Shown piece by piece: positions 56,226-64,000 of a stretch of 64,000 nucleotides of DNA. The stretch's first letter is position 1, and every line of letters starts with the position of its first letter. Position numbers and translations under genes: made by a program. The notes beneath the pieces were generated by a model that saw only the letters and a program-made list of their open reading frames with translations, had not been told where the DNA came from and made no database searches. The stretch is from Klebsiella oxytoca NBRC 105695 (GTDB taxonomy: Bacteria; Pseudomonadota; Gammaproteobacteria; Enterobacterales; Enterobacteriaceae), in the NCBI RefSeq assembly GCF_001598695.1, contig NZ_BCZK01000007.1, positions 62,001 through 126,000 on the forward strand, read 5' to 3'.

Positions 56226-56788
56226 AGCGCCATCCACAGCCCCGGAAGCAGAACGTTACCGGTAGCCTGCAACAGTTCGGCGATACCCATATTGATCACG
56301 TACAGCAGCAGAACCAGCACCATCGGCGAGAAATCAATTCCGCCCATTGAGGGCAGCAGCCTGCGGATAGGGCGCAGCAGCGGGTCTGCCAGCTGCATCA
56401 GAACATATTCCACCGGGCTACGGCCCTGGCTTACCCAGCTCATGATCGCCATTAACAGAAGAACCCAGAAGATCAGCGAGCCGACGGTTTTGATAAGGAT
56501 CAGCAGCGCGGAGATCCAGATAATCGGCTGGAAGGTGACGACCATAAACAGGACGATAGCTTTCACGACGCAGAGAATAAAGGCGACCAGCAGGGAGGCG
56601 CTGTCGAGCGGCCCCATCGCCGGGATAATGCGGCGCAGCGGCCCAACGACAGGCTGCGTAGCCTTGACCACGAACTGCGAAAACGGGTTATAAAAGTCGC
56701 AGCGCGCCCACTGCATCCAGACGCGTAACAACACGACCATTGTATAAAGCTCAATGACCGTTGAGAGCAGGAAAGTCAACGTCTTCAT
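56222..56788 (-). CDS. yggT: YGGT-family inner membrane protein YggT
   Basis: A 188-residue protein with two YGGT modules, each with a hydrophobic pair and a PxR motif ([15 protein letters not shown] and [16 protein letters not shown]). Same length as E. coli YggT; linked to ion homeostasis in reports. Overlaps yggU by four bases and follows yggS by 17. Confidence 0.94.
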   Translation of the reverse strand: MKTLTFLLSTVIELYTMVVLLRVWMQWARCDFYNPFSQFVVKATQPVVGPLRRIIPAMGPLDSASLLVAFILCVVKAIVLFMVVTFQPIIWISALLILIKTVGSLIFWVLLLMAIMSWVSQGRSPVEYVLMQLADPLLRPIRRLLPSMGGIDFSPMVLVLLLYVINMGIAELLQATGNVLLPGLWMAL

Positions 56789-56805
56789 GGCGTTCCTCAG
56801 ATTCC

Positions 56806-57510
56806 TTATTTTTTGCTGTAGTCGCGCGCGCCGAAAATTGCGGTTCCGATGCGCACCATAGTGCTTCCCGCCTCGATGGCGGCTTCCATATCATCCGACA
56901 TTCCCAGCGACAACGTATCGACGGTAGGGTAGTGCGTTTTTAGCCGCGCAAATGCTACCGCCATTTGTTGGGCGACGGCAAACTGCCTTACATATTCTGA
57001 CTCAGGCGCGGGGATGGCCATTAAACCGCGCAGCTGCAGATTCGGCAATTTAGCGATCTCTGCCGCCAGCGCGTCCAGCTCTGCAGGCGGAATACCCGAC
57101 TTGCTCTGCTCATCGCTAATGTTGATTTGAATCAGCACGTTGAGCGGCGGCATGTCGGCAGGGCGCTGTTCACTGAGGCGAGCGGCGATTTTGAGTCGAT
57201 CGACGGTATGACACCAGTCAAAATGTTCGGCCACGAGGCGGCTTTTGTTGGACTGCAGCGGACCAATAAAGTGCCACTGCAGCCCGCTTGCCCCGGTCTC
57301 CTGAAAGTAGCGGATTTTCTCCACCCCTTCCTGAACATAGTTTTCGCCAAACGCGACCTGGCCTGCGGCCATCGCTTCTTCGATAGCGCTCGCAGGTTTC
57401 GTTTTACTGACTGCTAGCAGCGTAACTTCTTCTGGAGCACGGCCGCAGCGTGCGGCAGCGGCTGAGATTTTGTCCCGGACCTGTGCCAGGTTATGCGCAA
57501 TATCGTTCAT
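56806..57510 (-). CDS. yggS: PLP homeostasis protein YggS
   Basis: A 234-residue PLP-binding protein of the YggS/PROSC family that buffers free pyridoxal phosphate and affects amino acid balance. The pyridoxal lysine lies in LLAVSKTKPAS, and LQWHFIGPLQSNKSR and LSLGMSDDMEAAIEAGSTMVRIG are conserved. ATG 57510 gives the E. coli length; the open frame upstream runs into yggR antisense. Its start is only 16 bases from the divergent yggR start. Confidence 0.96.
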   Translation of the reverse strand: MNDIAHNLAQVRDKISAAAARCGRAPEEVTLLAVSKTKPASAIEEAMAAGQVAFGENYVQEGVEKIRYFQETGASGLQWHFIGPLQSNKSRLVAEHFDWCHTVDRLKIAARLSEQRPADMPPLNVLIQINISDEQSKSGIPPAELDALAAEIAKLPNLQLRGLMAIPAPESEYVRQFAVAQQMAVAFARLKTHYPTVDTLSLGMSDDMEAAIEAGSTMVRIGTAIFGARDYSKK

Positions 57511-57526
57511 ATACCGAGGATGAGTT

Positions 57527-58507
57527 ATGGAACTGGAAGAAATAGTGGCCCTTAGTGTAAAGCATAACGTCTCCGATCTACACCTGTGCAATGCTTCAGC
57601 GCCGCGCTGGCGTCGCCAGGGAAAGCTGGAGCCTGCGCCTTTTACCTCCCCTGATATCAGCAAAATACTCCATGACTGGCTCAACGCCGAGCAGCTCGCG
57701 CAATGGCAGGCCAGCGGGCAGGTCGATTTCGCTTTAGCGCCGGCTGGCGGGCCACGCCTTCGCGCCAGCGCATTTGCCCACAGCCGCGGCCTGTCGCTGG
57801 CGCTGCGTCTGCTGGCGGAAACCTGCCCGCAGCTGGAGGCGCTCGGTGTACCAGCCGCCTTAAGCGAGCTGCTCAATGAGGAGAGCGGGCTTATCCTCGT
57901 CACGGGCGCCACCGGCAGCGGGAAATCAACTACCCTGGCGGCGATGGTGGGCTATCTTAATCAGCGCCTCAATGGTCATATCCTGACGCTGGAAGATCCG
58001 GTCGAATTTATTCACCACAGCGAGCGTTGCCTGATCCAGCAGCGGGAAATCGGCCGCCACTGCCCCTCCTTTGCCGCGGCGTTACGCGCTGCGCTGCGCC
58101 AGGATCCGGACGTCATTCTGTTAGGGGAACTGCGCGATAGCGAAACTATCCGCCTGGCACTTACGGCGGCGGAGACCGGACATCTGGTTATGGCGACGCT
58201 GCATACGCGCGGCGCGGCGCAGGCGGTTGAAAGGCTGGTGGATGTTTTTCCCGCCCAGGAGAAAGAGCAGGTTCGCAGCCAGCTGGCGGGAAATTTGTGC
58301 GCGGTACTGGCACAAAAATTGTTTCCGGATGCTGCAGGCGGCAGAGTTGCGCTATACGAGCTTTTAGTTAATACCCCAGCAGTGGCGAATTTGATCCGGG
58401 AGGGAAAAACGCATCAGCTGCCCGGCGTGATGCAAACCGGGCAGCAATCTGGCATGCAAACATTTACGCAAAGCTTTCAGCAACGTACGGCAGCGGGTCT
58501 TTTATAG
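57527..58507 (+). CDS. yggR: PilT-like secretion ATPase YggR
   Basis: A 326-residue AAA-type ATPase of the PilT/VirB11 class, same length as E. coli YggR. Walker A is GATGSGKST (127-135); the Asp box (LTLEDPVEF), Walker B (DPDVILLGELRD) and the His box (TLHTRGAAQAVERL) follow. PilT powers retraction of type IV pili, but no pilus genes are in the window, so the partner is unknown. Confidence 0.94.
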   Translation: MELEEIVALSVKHNVSDLHLCNASAPRWRRQGKLEPAPFTSPDISKILHDWLNAEQLAQWQASGQVDFALAPAGGPRLRASAFAHSRGLSLALRLLAETCPQLEALGVPAALSELLNEESGLILVTGATGSGKSTTLAAMVGYLNQRLNGHILTLEDPVEFIHHSERCLIQQREIGRHCPSFAAALRAALRQDPDVILLGELRDSETIRLALTAAETGHLVMATLHTRGAAQAVERLVDVFPAQEKEQVRSQLAGNLCAVLAQKLFPDAAGGRVALYELLVNTPAVANLIREGKTHQLPGVMQTGQQSGMQTFTQSFQQRTAAGLL

Positions 58508-58855
58508 CTGCATTTTTTATATTCAGACATCTTACCAATGGCTTGTTATGATAATGTTTTATTAATGTTCGGTATTATTATTTTATATTACAAAGAACCA
58601 TATGGAATTAAGCCGAATAATGTAGGCTATGAAAAACGAATTGACATAAACCTCCCATAACCAGGAAAAAAGTTTGATAATCTTTTGACTCTCTCAAGGT
58701 ATTCGATTTATGCTGTTTACAGGGATAGGAAAATTCCCATGGAATATTGTTTCAAAGTGTAAATTTGGTTTTTATTTATAAATACACCGGCGATGGTATT
58801 CTTGTTAATTCATTTAACCGCTATGAAGGCGGGTATCAACTAAGGAGAGTTTTAA
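58508..58855. other. 348-bp AT-rich gap before the CsgD-like gene
   Basis: A long leader region with at least one good sigma-70 promoter. Low GC, as is typical upstream of csgD-type regulators that receive many inputs. No ORF supported. Confidence 0.5.
58685..58714 (+). promoter_or_regulatory. Sigma-70 promoter of the CsgD-like gene
   Basis: ttgact, 18 bases, tatgct, about 140 bases upstream of the GTG start. A perfect ttgaca at 58641 has no good -10 at the right distance. Confidence 0.5.
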
Positions 58856-59509
58856 GTGATTAATTTTTCTGAGGATTCAGTTCTTTCTCATCAGGTTACC
58901 TTTATTACTCACCCCTCAATTCAAAGCAAGGCATTTGCAACCTGGCTGGCTGACAGGTTATCTGCTACAGTGATCCTGCAAAATATTAACAAACCCCTCG
59001 CGCAACGACTTGTGAAAGATTCTGTAATATTATTTGATATTGCGGTTTCAAATAAAAAGTTGAATAGCGTGTGGCGTGATATTATTCGCCTGCAGGTAGA
59101 TAACCCCCGTTTATTGATTATCAACAGCGCACAAAAGTATGAGCTCTACGAAATGGCACAGTGGCCAGCGCTTTATGGCGTTTTCCGTCACGACGATGAT
59201 GAATTGCGCTTAATTGAGGGCGTTAAAGCTGTGCTTAACGGCGAACAGACGGCTGAATTGAGCGTAATGCACCCGGCTATGTACGCAGCGGATCATCAAT
59301 CGGCGCCTGTGGAAAGTTCGCCGCTGACCGAGCGCGAATGTGAAATCCTTAATGAACTTCGCTGCGGGGCGACCAATATGGATATTGCTCGCGCGCTGTT
59401 TATCAGCGAAAACACGGTGCGTACCCATCTGTACAACGTGTTCCGTAAGCTAAGCGTGAAGAACCGAACCCAGGCGGTCAGCTGGGCGAATGAGCATCTG
59501 CGTCACTAA
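58856..59509 (+). CDS. CsgD-like LuxR-family regulator
   Basis: A 217-residue regulator close to CsgD (216 residues), the master activator of curli and cellulose. Similarity runs through both halves. The C-terminal helix-turn-helix (about 157-210) contains FISENTVRTHLYNVFRKL and ends KNRTQAVSWAN, nearly as in CsgD. The N-terminal receiver-like domain is more diverged. The start is GTG with aaggagag six bases upstream. No csg operon adjoins, so it may be a paralogue controlling another surface structure. Confidence 0.85.
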   Translation: MINFSEDSVLSHQVTFITHPSIQSKAFATWLADRLSATVILQNINKPLAQRLVKDSVILFDIAVSNKKLNSVWRDIIRLQVDNPRLLIINSAQKYELYEMAQWPALYGVFRHDDDELRLIEGVKAVLNGEQTAELSVMHPAMYAADHQSAPVESSPLTERECEILNELRCGATNMDIARALFISENTVRTHLYNVFRKLSVKNRTQAVSWANEHLRH

Positions 59510-59564
59510 AAACTGAATCAGGATGATGGCGCCTGTCGCTGCGATGTGGCGCCAGCATTCAGGA

Positions 59565-59981
59565 TCAGAAGCCCTGCTCGAAGTAGCTTTCCAGAATAAT
59601 GACAGCGGACGCTGAATCAATGCTGCCTTTATTGAGCGCACGGAATCCACCGTGTTCAAATAACCCGGCTCTGGCTTCCACCGTGCTCAGACGCTCATCG
59701 TGCAGGATTATCTGCACGCCGAAACGGCCATGGATTTTATTCGCGAAGTTGCGCGCGCGCGCGGTCAGAGGTTGCTCCGTACCGTCCATATTCAGCGGCA
59801 GGCCGACAACCACCTTTTCGGGCTGCCACTCTTTGAGCAGCTTCTCGATAATATTCCAGTCAGGTTTGCCGTCCTGCGCCTTCAATGCGGGCAGGGGGCG
59901 GGCAGTGCCGGTGATGCGCTGCCCTACGGCGACGCCGATGCTTTTGGTACCAAAATCAAAGCCTAAAAACGTTCCGCTCAT
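59565..59981 (-). CDS. yqgF: RuvX/YqgF Holliday junction resolvase-like protein
   Basis: A 138-residue RNase H-fold protein with [14 protein letters not shown] at the N-terminus and the SxxEA block ([13 protein letters not shown]). In E. coli it is essential and has a reported role in 16S rRNA 5' end processing. It shares one base with the yqgE stop, so the pair is coupled. Confidence 0.95.
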   Translation of the reverse strand: MSGTFLGFDFGTKSIGVAVGQRITGTARPLPALKAQDGKPDWNIIEKLLKEWQPEKVVVGLPLNMDGTEQPLTARARNFANKIHGRFGVQIILHDERLSTVEARAGLFEHGGFRALNKGSIDSASAVIILESYFEQGF

Positions 59982-60544
59982 CAGGCATGCCCCGCTGCGG
60001 CCGGCATGGTGACGATATCGATGCCGATCAGCTTCGCAGCCTCGCGCCAGCGGTCGGCTATTGGCGTATTGAACAAAATGTTCCGATCCGCCGGTGCGGT
60101 GAGCCAGGCGTTATCCAGTATCTCTTGCTCTAACTGACCTTTCTCCCAGGAGGCATAGCCCAGCGCAACCAGCACGTTGTCCGGCTGTTTATCCGTGCCC
60201 AGCGTTTCGAGCACGTCGCGGGAGGTGGTGATCACCGTATTATCGGAAATACGAATGCTGGAAGAAAAGTCAGAGGGCGGCGAGTGCAGTATAAAACCCC
60301 GGTCCTCGGCCAGCGGGCCGCCAACCATCACCGGTTTATCCAGGCGGATCTCGGGATTGCGCGGCTCAGGCGTGATTTTTAACTTCTCCAGGATCCCTTC
60401 AACCTGCAGATTTTCCATCGGCTTATTGATGATGATGCCCATGGCGCCGTCATCGTTATACTCGCAGATATAGACTACGGAGCGACGGAACATCGGGTCC
60501 TGGAGAGCAGGCATGGCAATCAGAAAGTGATGCTGTAAATTCAT
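59981..60544 (-). CDS. yqgE: UPF0301/DUF179 protein YqgE
   Basis: A 187-residue cytoplasmic protein, same length as E. coli Yqg[20 protein letters not shown] and the [13 protein letters not shown] block are conserved. ATG 60544 chosen; the frame to 60601 adds 19 unmatched residues. Function unknown. Confidence 0.95.
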   Translation of the reverse strand: MNLQHHFLIAMPALQDPMFRRSVVYICEYNDDGAMGIIINKPMENLQVEGILEKLKITPEPRNPEIRLDKPVMVGGPLAEDRGFILHSPPSDFSSSIRISDNTVITTSRDVLETLGTDKQPDNVLVALGYASWEKGQLEQEILDNAWLTAPADRNILFNTPIADRWREAAKLIGIDIVTMPAAAGHA

Positions 60545-60720
60545 TGTCAGAGGTTCTGTTCCTGGTTCAAAAAAGCAGCACCCAGTATGCGGGTAAAGCA
60601 AGAGAGTGTCGATTCACTTTATCTTGCAGGCGTCACGGCCATTGCCTGTCTGAGCCTGAAAGTGAATCTCTGAAGCGAGCTTCAGGCTACAGGCGTTGGC
60701 CCATAGCCTGAATGAGCGCG

Positions 60721-61668
60721 TTATTTATTGAGGCGCTTTTCGATGGCGTCCATCAGCATCCCGGTGATGGAAATCGGGAAGGCGGCTTCGATTTCACGTA
60801 CGCAGGTTGGGCTGGTGACGTTAATTTCCGTCAGGCGATCGCCGATGATATCCAGGCCGACGAAGATTAAGCCTTTGGCCTTCAGCGTCGGGCCTACGCG
60901 GCGGGCGATAGCCCAGTCGCTTTCGGTCAGGGGGCGCGCTTCGCCACGGCCGCCGGCGGCGAGGTTGCCGCGAGTTTCGCCACCCTGCGGAATACGGGCC
61001 AGGCAGTAAGGAACCGGCTCGCCGTCCACGACCAGCACGCGCTTATCGCCGTCTTTAATGGCCGGTAGATAGTTCTGCGCCATGCAGTAGCGGCTGCCCA
61101 GCTCGGTCAGGGTCTCGGTAATCACGCCGAGGTTAGGGTCACCCTCTTTCACGCGGAAAATGGAGGTACCGCCCATGCCGTCCAGCGGCTTGAGGATGAC
61201 ATCGCCGTGCTTTTCCCAGAAGGCTTTCAGCTGAGCTTTATTGCGAGTGACCAGCGTTTCCGGCGTCAGCTCGGAGAACCAGGCGGTAAACAGCTTTTCG
61301 TTACAGTCGCGCAGGCTCTGCGGCTTATTGACGATAAGCGTGCCTTTCTCTTCGGCGCGTTCGAGGATGTAGGTCGCATAGATAAACTCGGTATCAAACG
61401 GCGGATCTTTACGCATCAGAATGACGTCCAGGTCCGCCAGAGGCAGATCCTGCTCGCCGTTGAACTCGTACCATTTGTCGTAGTTCTGCTCGACGCTCAG
61501 CTTGCGCGTACGGGCGCGGGCTTCACCGTTGATTAAGTACAGATCGTTCATCTCCATATAGTGGAGTTCATAGCCGCGACGCTGCCCTTCCAGCAACATA
61601 GCGAAGCTGGTGTCTTTCTTGATGTTGATGGTTGCGATGGGGTCCATCACGATGCCGAGCTTAATCAT
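60721..61668 (-). CDS. gshB: Glutathione synthetase GshB
   Basis: A 315-residue ATP-grasp ligase that joins gamma-glutamylcysteine and glycine. The N-terminus MIKLGIVMDPIATINIKKD, the ATP-binding KPLDGMGGTSIF block and the INVTSPTCVREIE segment match E. coli. Twenty bases after rsmE. It supplies glutathione for the gss and yghU products encoded in this window. Confidence 0.96.
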   Translation of the reverse strand: MIKLGIVMDPIATINIKKDTSFAMLLEGQRRGYELHYMEMNDLYLINGEARARTRKLSVEQNYDKWYEFNGEQDLPLADLDVILMRKDPPFDTEFIYATYILERAEEKGTLIVNKPQSLRDCNEKLFTAWFSELTPETLVTRNKAQLKAFWEKHGDVILKPLDGMGGTSIFRVKEGDPNLGVITETLTELGSRYCMAQNYLPAIKDGDKRVLVVDGEPVPYCLARIPQGGETRGNLAAGGRGEARPLTESDWAIARRVGPTLKAKGLIFVGLDIIGDRLTEINVTSPTCVREIEAAFPISITGMLMDAIEKRLNK

Positions 61669-61688
61669 TGTTCTTCTCCGTTAACGCT

Positions 61689-62420
61689 TCAACCTAAGTC
61701 GCCAAAACGCACCTGCAGGGCGGTAATGGCAGTGAGCGCAGTTGTCTCTGTACGCAGAACGCGCGGTCCCAACAGGATATCAGTAAACTGGTAGCGAGCG
61801 GTCATCGCTATCTCTTCTGCCGAAAGCCCGCCTTCCGGACCGATCAGCAGTCGGACGCGTTCGACCGGCAGCGGCAGCGTATTGATGCTGGCGCTGGCGC
61901 GAGGGTGTAAATTGAGCTTCAGGCCCTCGTCCTGCTCCGCGCACCAGGCTTCGAGCTGCATTGCCGGGCGGATCTCCGGCACCACGTTGCGGCCGCTTTG
62001 CTCGCAGGCGGCAATGGCGATTTTCTGCCACTGCTGAATCTTCTTGTGCAAACGTTCGGCGTCCAGTTTAACGCCACAGCGTTCGGAAAACAGTGGCGTT
62101 ATGAGGCTTACGCCAAGTTCGATCGATTTCTGGATGGTGAATTCCATTTTTTCGCCGCGTGACATCACCTGGCCTAAATGGATATGCAGAGGGGATTCGC
62201 GGTTATCGATTTTGCCGCTCTGTACTTCAACCAGCACATGTTTCTTACCTGCCTCGACAATGACCGCCTCGAAGACCTGATTGCTGCCGTCAAAAAGCTC
62301 GATTGCCTGGCCTTTACCCATCCGTAAAACGCGACCGACATGGTTGGCCGCGTCGTCGGAGAGGGCTATCTGGCTACCCGTAGTGATGCGTTCCGGGTGA
62401 TGGATGCGAGGGATGCGCAT
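61689..62420 (-). CDS. rsmE: 16S rRNA m3U1498 methyltransferase
   Basis: A 243-residue SPOUT methyltransferase. [14 protein letters not shown] and [16 protein letters not shown] form the knotted SAM site. ATG 62420 matches the E. coli start; the frame upstream to 62495 does not. Confidence 0.95.
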   Translation of the reverse strand: MRIPRIHHPERITTGSQIALSDDAANHVGRVLRMGKGQAIELFDGSNQVFEAVIVEAGKKHVLVEVQSGKIDNRESPLHIHLGQVMSRGEKMEFTIQKSIELGVSLITPLFSERCGVKLDAERLHKKIQQWQKIAIAACEQSGRNVVPEIRPAMQLEAWCAEQDEGLKLNLHPRASASINTLPLPVERVRLLIGPEGGLSAEEIAMTARYQFTDILLGPRVLRTETTALTAITALQVRFGDLG

Positions 62421-62511
62421 GCTTGATATTCCGTTCTTCGCGCAGATATTGTCTTCCCTCATTAAAGAGGGAAGCGTGAAGCTGCAAATTAACAATTGCC
62501 GCTAGTGTAGG

Positions 62512-63219
62512 TTAGCTCTTTTGCGCCTGGCAAGCCTGCAGGACGTAAGGATTATGGTTGCCCTGAACTTTTGCAATACGCGCGTCGCGTTCGCATTCCC
62601 AGCGTGTTACCGGGTACAGCTTATTCCAGGCGGTAAACAGCTGGGTTTGCTGGCGGGAAAGATTAAGCTGGTAGCGGTCGCGCATATAGAAGTAGGTGCG
62701 GGCAATCGCGCCCCGGGCGCGAGCCGGCGGCTCGGCAACTTTATCTTTAAAATCAACCTTCATCGCGCACTGGCCGTACTGGCCTTCGCCACCGTTCCAC
62801 TGGCTGTACATAAAGTTGGCGCGATCGCCGTTGACCTCGCCAACCGCCGGCTGCAGGTTATGCATGTCGCTTTCCATCTTGCGATAGACCGGGTCTTTGG
62901 CGCAGTTTTTCCGCCCGCCGTCCTGCCAGCATTGAAGCTGGTGACCAAACTGCCAGGCCGGAACCACGTGTTCCCACTCTACCCGGCTGGCGCGGTTCTC
63001 ATTTTTACGCACTTTATAGCCGCATGATTCCAGATCGATAACGCCCTTTTTCCCCTGCCAGTTGATTTTACAGCCGCAGTAGAAATCGCCGGGGACGTCG
63101 GCGTTGACCTTGACGCCAGCGGCTTTGGCCTGAGAAAAACTGTTGATTCCCTCCGCAGCAAGCGGGGCACACGCCGCCGCGCTAAGAAACGCGGCAGCAA
63201 AAATATAAATACGGGACAT
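62512..63219 (-). CDS. endA: Periplasmic endonuclease I
   Basis: A 235-residue secreted nuclease with signal peptide ([18 protein letters not shown]). The beta-beta-alpha-metal core is [15 protein letters not shown] with the catalytic His, and [15 protein letters not shown] carries the Asn/Asp ligands. Eight Cys suit disulfide bonding in the periplasm. Degrades double-stranded DNA entering the periplasm. Confidence 0.96.
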   Translation of the reverse strand: MSRIYIFAAAFLSAAACAPLAAEGINSFSQAKAAGVKVNADVPGDFYCGCKINWQGKKGVIDLESCGYKVRKNENRASRVEWEHVVPAWQFGHQLQCWQDGGRKNCAKDPVYRKMESDMHNLQPAVGEVNGDRANFMYSQWNGGEGQYGQCAMKVDFKDKVAEPPARARGAIARTYFYMRDRYQLNLSRQQTQLFTAWNKLYPVTRWECERDARIAKVQGNHNPYVLQACQAQKS

Positions 63220-63313
63220 CGTTAACTCCGTGTCAAAACGAGCCCGCAACGTAACGAATGTGATTGTCTGATGCAATCAGTCAGATCAGAAAATTTCCAG
63301 TTATTTCCGGAGA

Positions 63314-63814
63314 TTACTTTTCCGCCACCAGCACGTCGCCGCAGCGCACGCAGCGATAGGTGGCCTCACCGCGCATCACGCGGTTGTGGCGGCGAACGGT
63401 AAGCTGATGCTGCTGACACTGGCAGCGGTAGGGGAAGGTATTTTTACGGACAGAATCGAGTTCGAAACGATGAGTACGCAGCGCCGGTACGCCCAGTACG
63501 CTCTCCATCATCCATTTCCACTCTTTTCCGTGCGGTGCCACGCGGCCAAAGTGTTTCCATACCAGCAGATGGGCCAGCTCGTGCGGCACGACTTCGTCGA
63601 TAAAAGCCTGCTGGTTTTCCAGCAGCAGCACCGGGTTAAGGCGAATTTCGTTTTTCTCCAGCCAGGCGGTACCGGCGGAGGTTCCCCGCTGCTGATAAAC
63701 CAGCACCGGTTCAGGGTAATGTCGTCCCAGCTTGAGGTTCGCTTTGGCAAGATTTTCCCGCAGGCTGCGCATAACGGCCTGTTGAAGGGCAATGGGAATT
63801 CGGGGCGTTTTCAT
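63314..63814 (-). CDS. sprT: SprT zinc-metalloprotease-like protein
   Basis: A 166-residue SprT-family protein with the zinc motif His78-Glu79-x2-His82 ([11 protein letters not shown]) and a C-terminal zinc ribbon (Cys-x-Cys and CVRCG). Same length as E. coli SprT to one residue. Precise substrate unknown. Confidence 0.95.
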   Translation of the reverse strand: MKTPRIPIALQQAVMRSLRENLAKANLKLGRHYPEPVLVYQQRGTSAGTAWLEKNEIRLNPVLLLENQQAFIDEVVPHELAHLLVWKHFGRVAPHGKEWKWMMESVLGVPALRTHRFELDSVRKNTFPYRCQCQQHQLTVRRHNRVMRGEATYRCVRCGDVLVAEK

Positions 63815-63857
63815 AGCGCCAGAGGATAGTGCGGCGGGATGAGGAGAGCAAGAAGAA

Positions 63858-63881
63858 GCTTCCTCCCGGAGGGGAGGAAGC
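63858..63881 (-). terminator. galP terminator
   Basis: Stem gcttcctccc / gggaggaagc with a four-base loop, 11 bases after the galP stop on the minus strand, followed by ttcttcttg. Confidence 0.85.
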
Positions 63882-63891
63882 GTGTATCGTA

Positions 63892-64000
63892 CTAGTCGCG
63901 CGCGCCGATTTCGCGCAGTTTACGGCCTTTCATCAGATTACGTTCAATATGTTCCAGCGAAACGTTTTTGGTTTCCGGGATCAACCACAGAGTCAGGAAG
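63892..64000 (-). CDS. galP: Galactose:proton symporter GalP, C-terminal end only
   Basis: Only the last 35 codons are in the window. They read [20 protein letters not shown] and then [15 protein letters not shown], matching the C-terminus of GalP, an MFS sugar symporter (PETK signature). The gene continues past the right edge. Confidence 0.9.
   Translation of the reverse strand, partial: FLTLWLIPETKNVSLEHIERNLMKGRKLREIGARD

Noticed and set aside
57511..57912. N-terminal extension of YggS over the yggR start
   Set aside because: It is the antisense reading of yggR; the ATG at 57510 gives the normal 234 residues.

Overview
The window is a stretch of Enterobacterales chromosome. Gene content and order point to Klebsiella or a close relative such as Raoultella. 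The flanks follow the Escherichia coli order closely (ygiQ, dkgA, yqhD, yqhC, yghB, metC, exbBD on the left; yqgA, speC, nupG, mltC, yggX, mutY, trmB, yggL, hemW, rdgB, yggUTS, yqgF, yqgE, gshB, rsmE, endA, sprT, galP on the right). Lineage-specific genes sit between and inside them, notably a reverse transsulfuration pair of the Klebsiella mtcBC type. No database search was run; names rest on recalled family sequences and motifs.

Layout. 1-9.3 kb: radical SAM YgiQ (cut at the left edge), a HIT hydrolase, the YqhC-controlled aldehyde reductases, YghB, MetC and the ExbBD energy module, with MetJ and Fur operators visible in the metC/exbB intergenic region. 9.5-12.5 kb: a sugar:cation symporter and a GH43 glycosidase inserted before yqhA. 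13.2-18.1 kb: yghX, yghW, a glutathione group (yghU, a DsbA-like protein, glutathionylspermidine synthetase). 18.3-24.9 kb: a PLP aminotransferase, small and damaged genes, an SDR/LysR divergent pair, and the cystathionine beta-synthase/gamma-lyase pair.

25.4-39.6 kb is an AT-richer accessory block: a frameshifted SLC13-type anion transporter, a four-gene chaperone-usher fimbrial operon, a Rid protein, a VOC protein, a MarT/FidL-like membrane regulator pair, a LuxR-type regulator, a cytidine-deaminase-like protein with an extra Cys-rich C-terminal domain, a PHP phosphoesterase and an HSL-type esterase. It ends at the 3' end of a tRNA-Phe gene. That tRNA is followed, in its own transcription direction, by two near-identical 163-bp tandem units. 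Each unit carries a terminator, a run of hairpins and a copy of the last 17 bases of the tRNA. This array is the most unusual feature in the window.

40.5-64 kb is core chromosome with a TRAP transporter operon where E. coli carries ansB nearby, and an orphan CsgD-like regulator between yggR and yqgF. A 33-codon ORF with a plausible ribosome-binding site precedes speC and may be a leader peptide. Two genes (25.4 kb and 19.8 kb) each appear broken by loss of one base; sequencing error cannot be excluded from the sequence alone.
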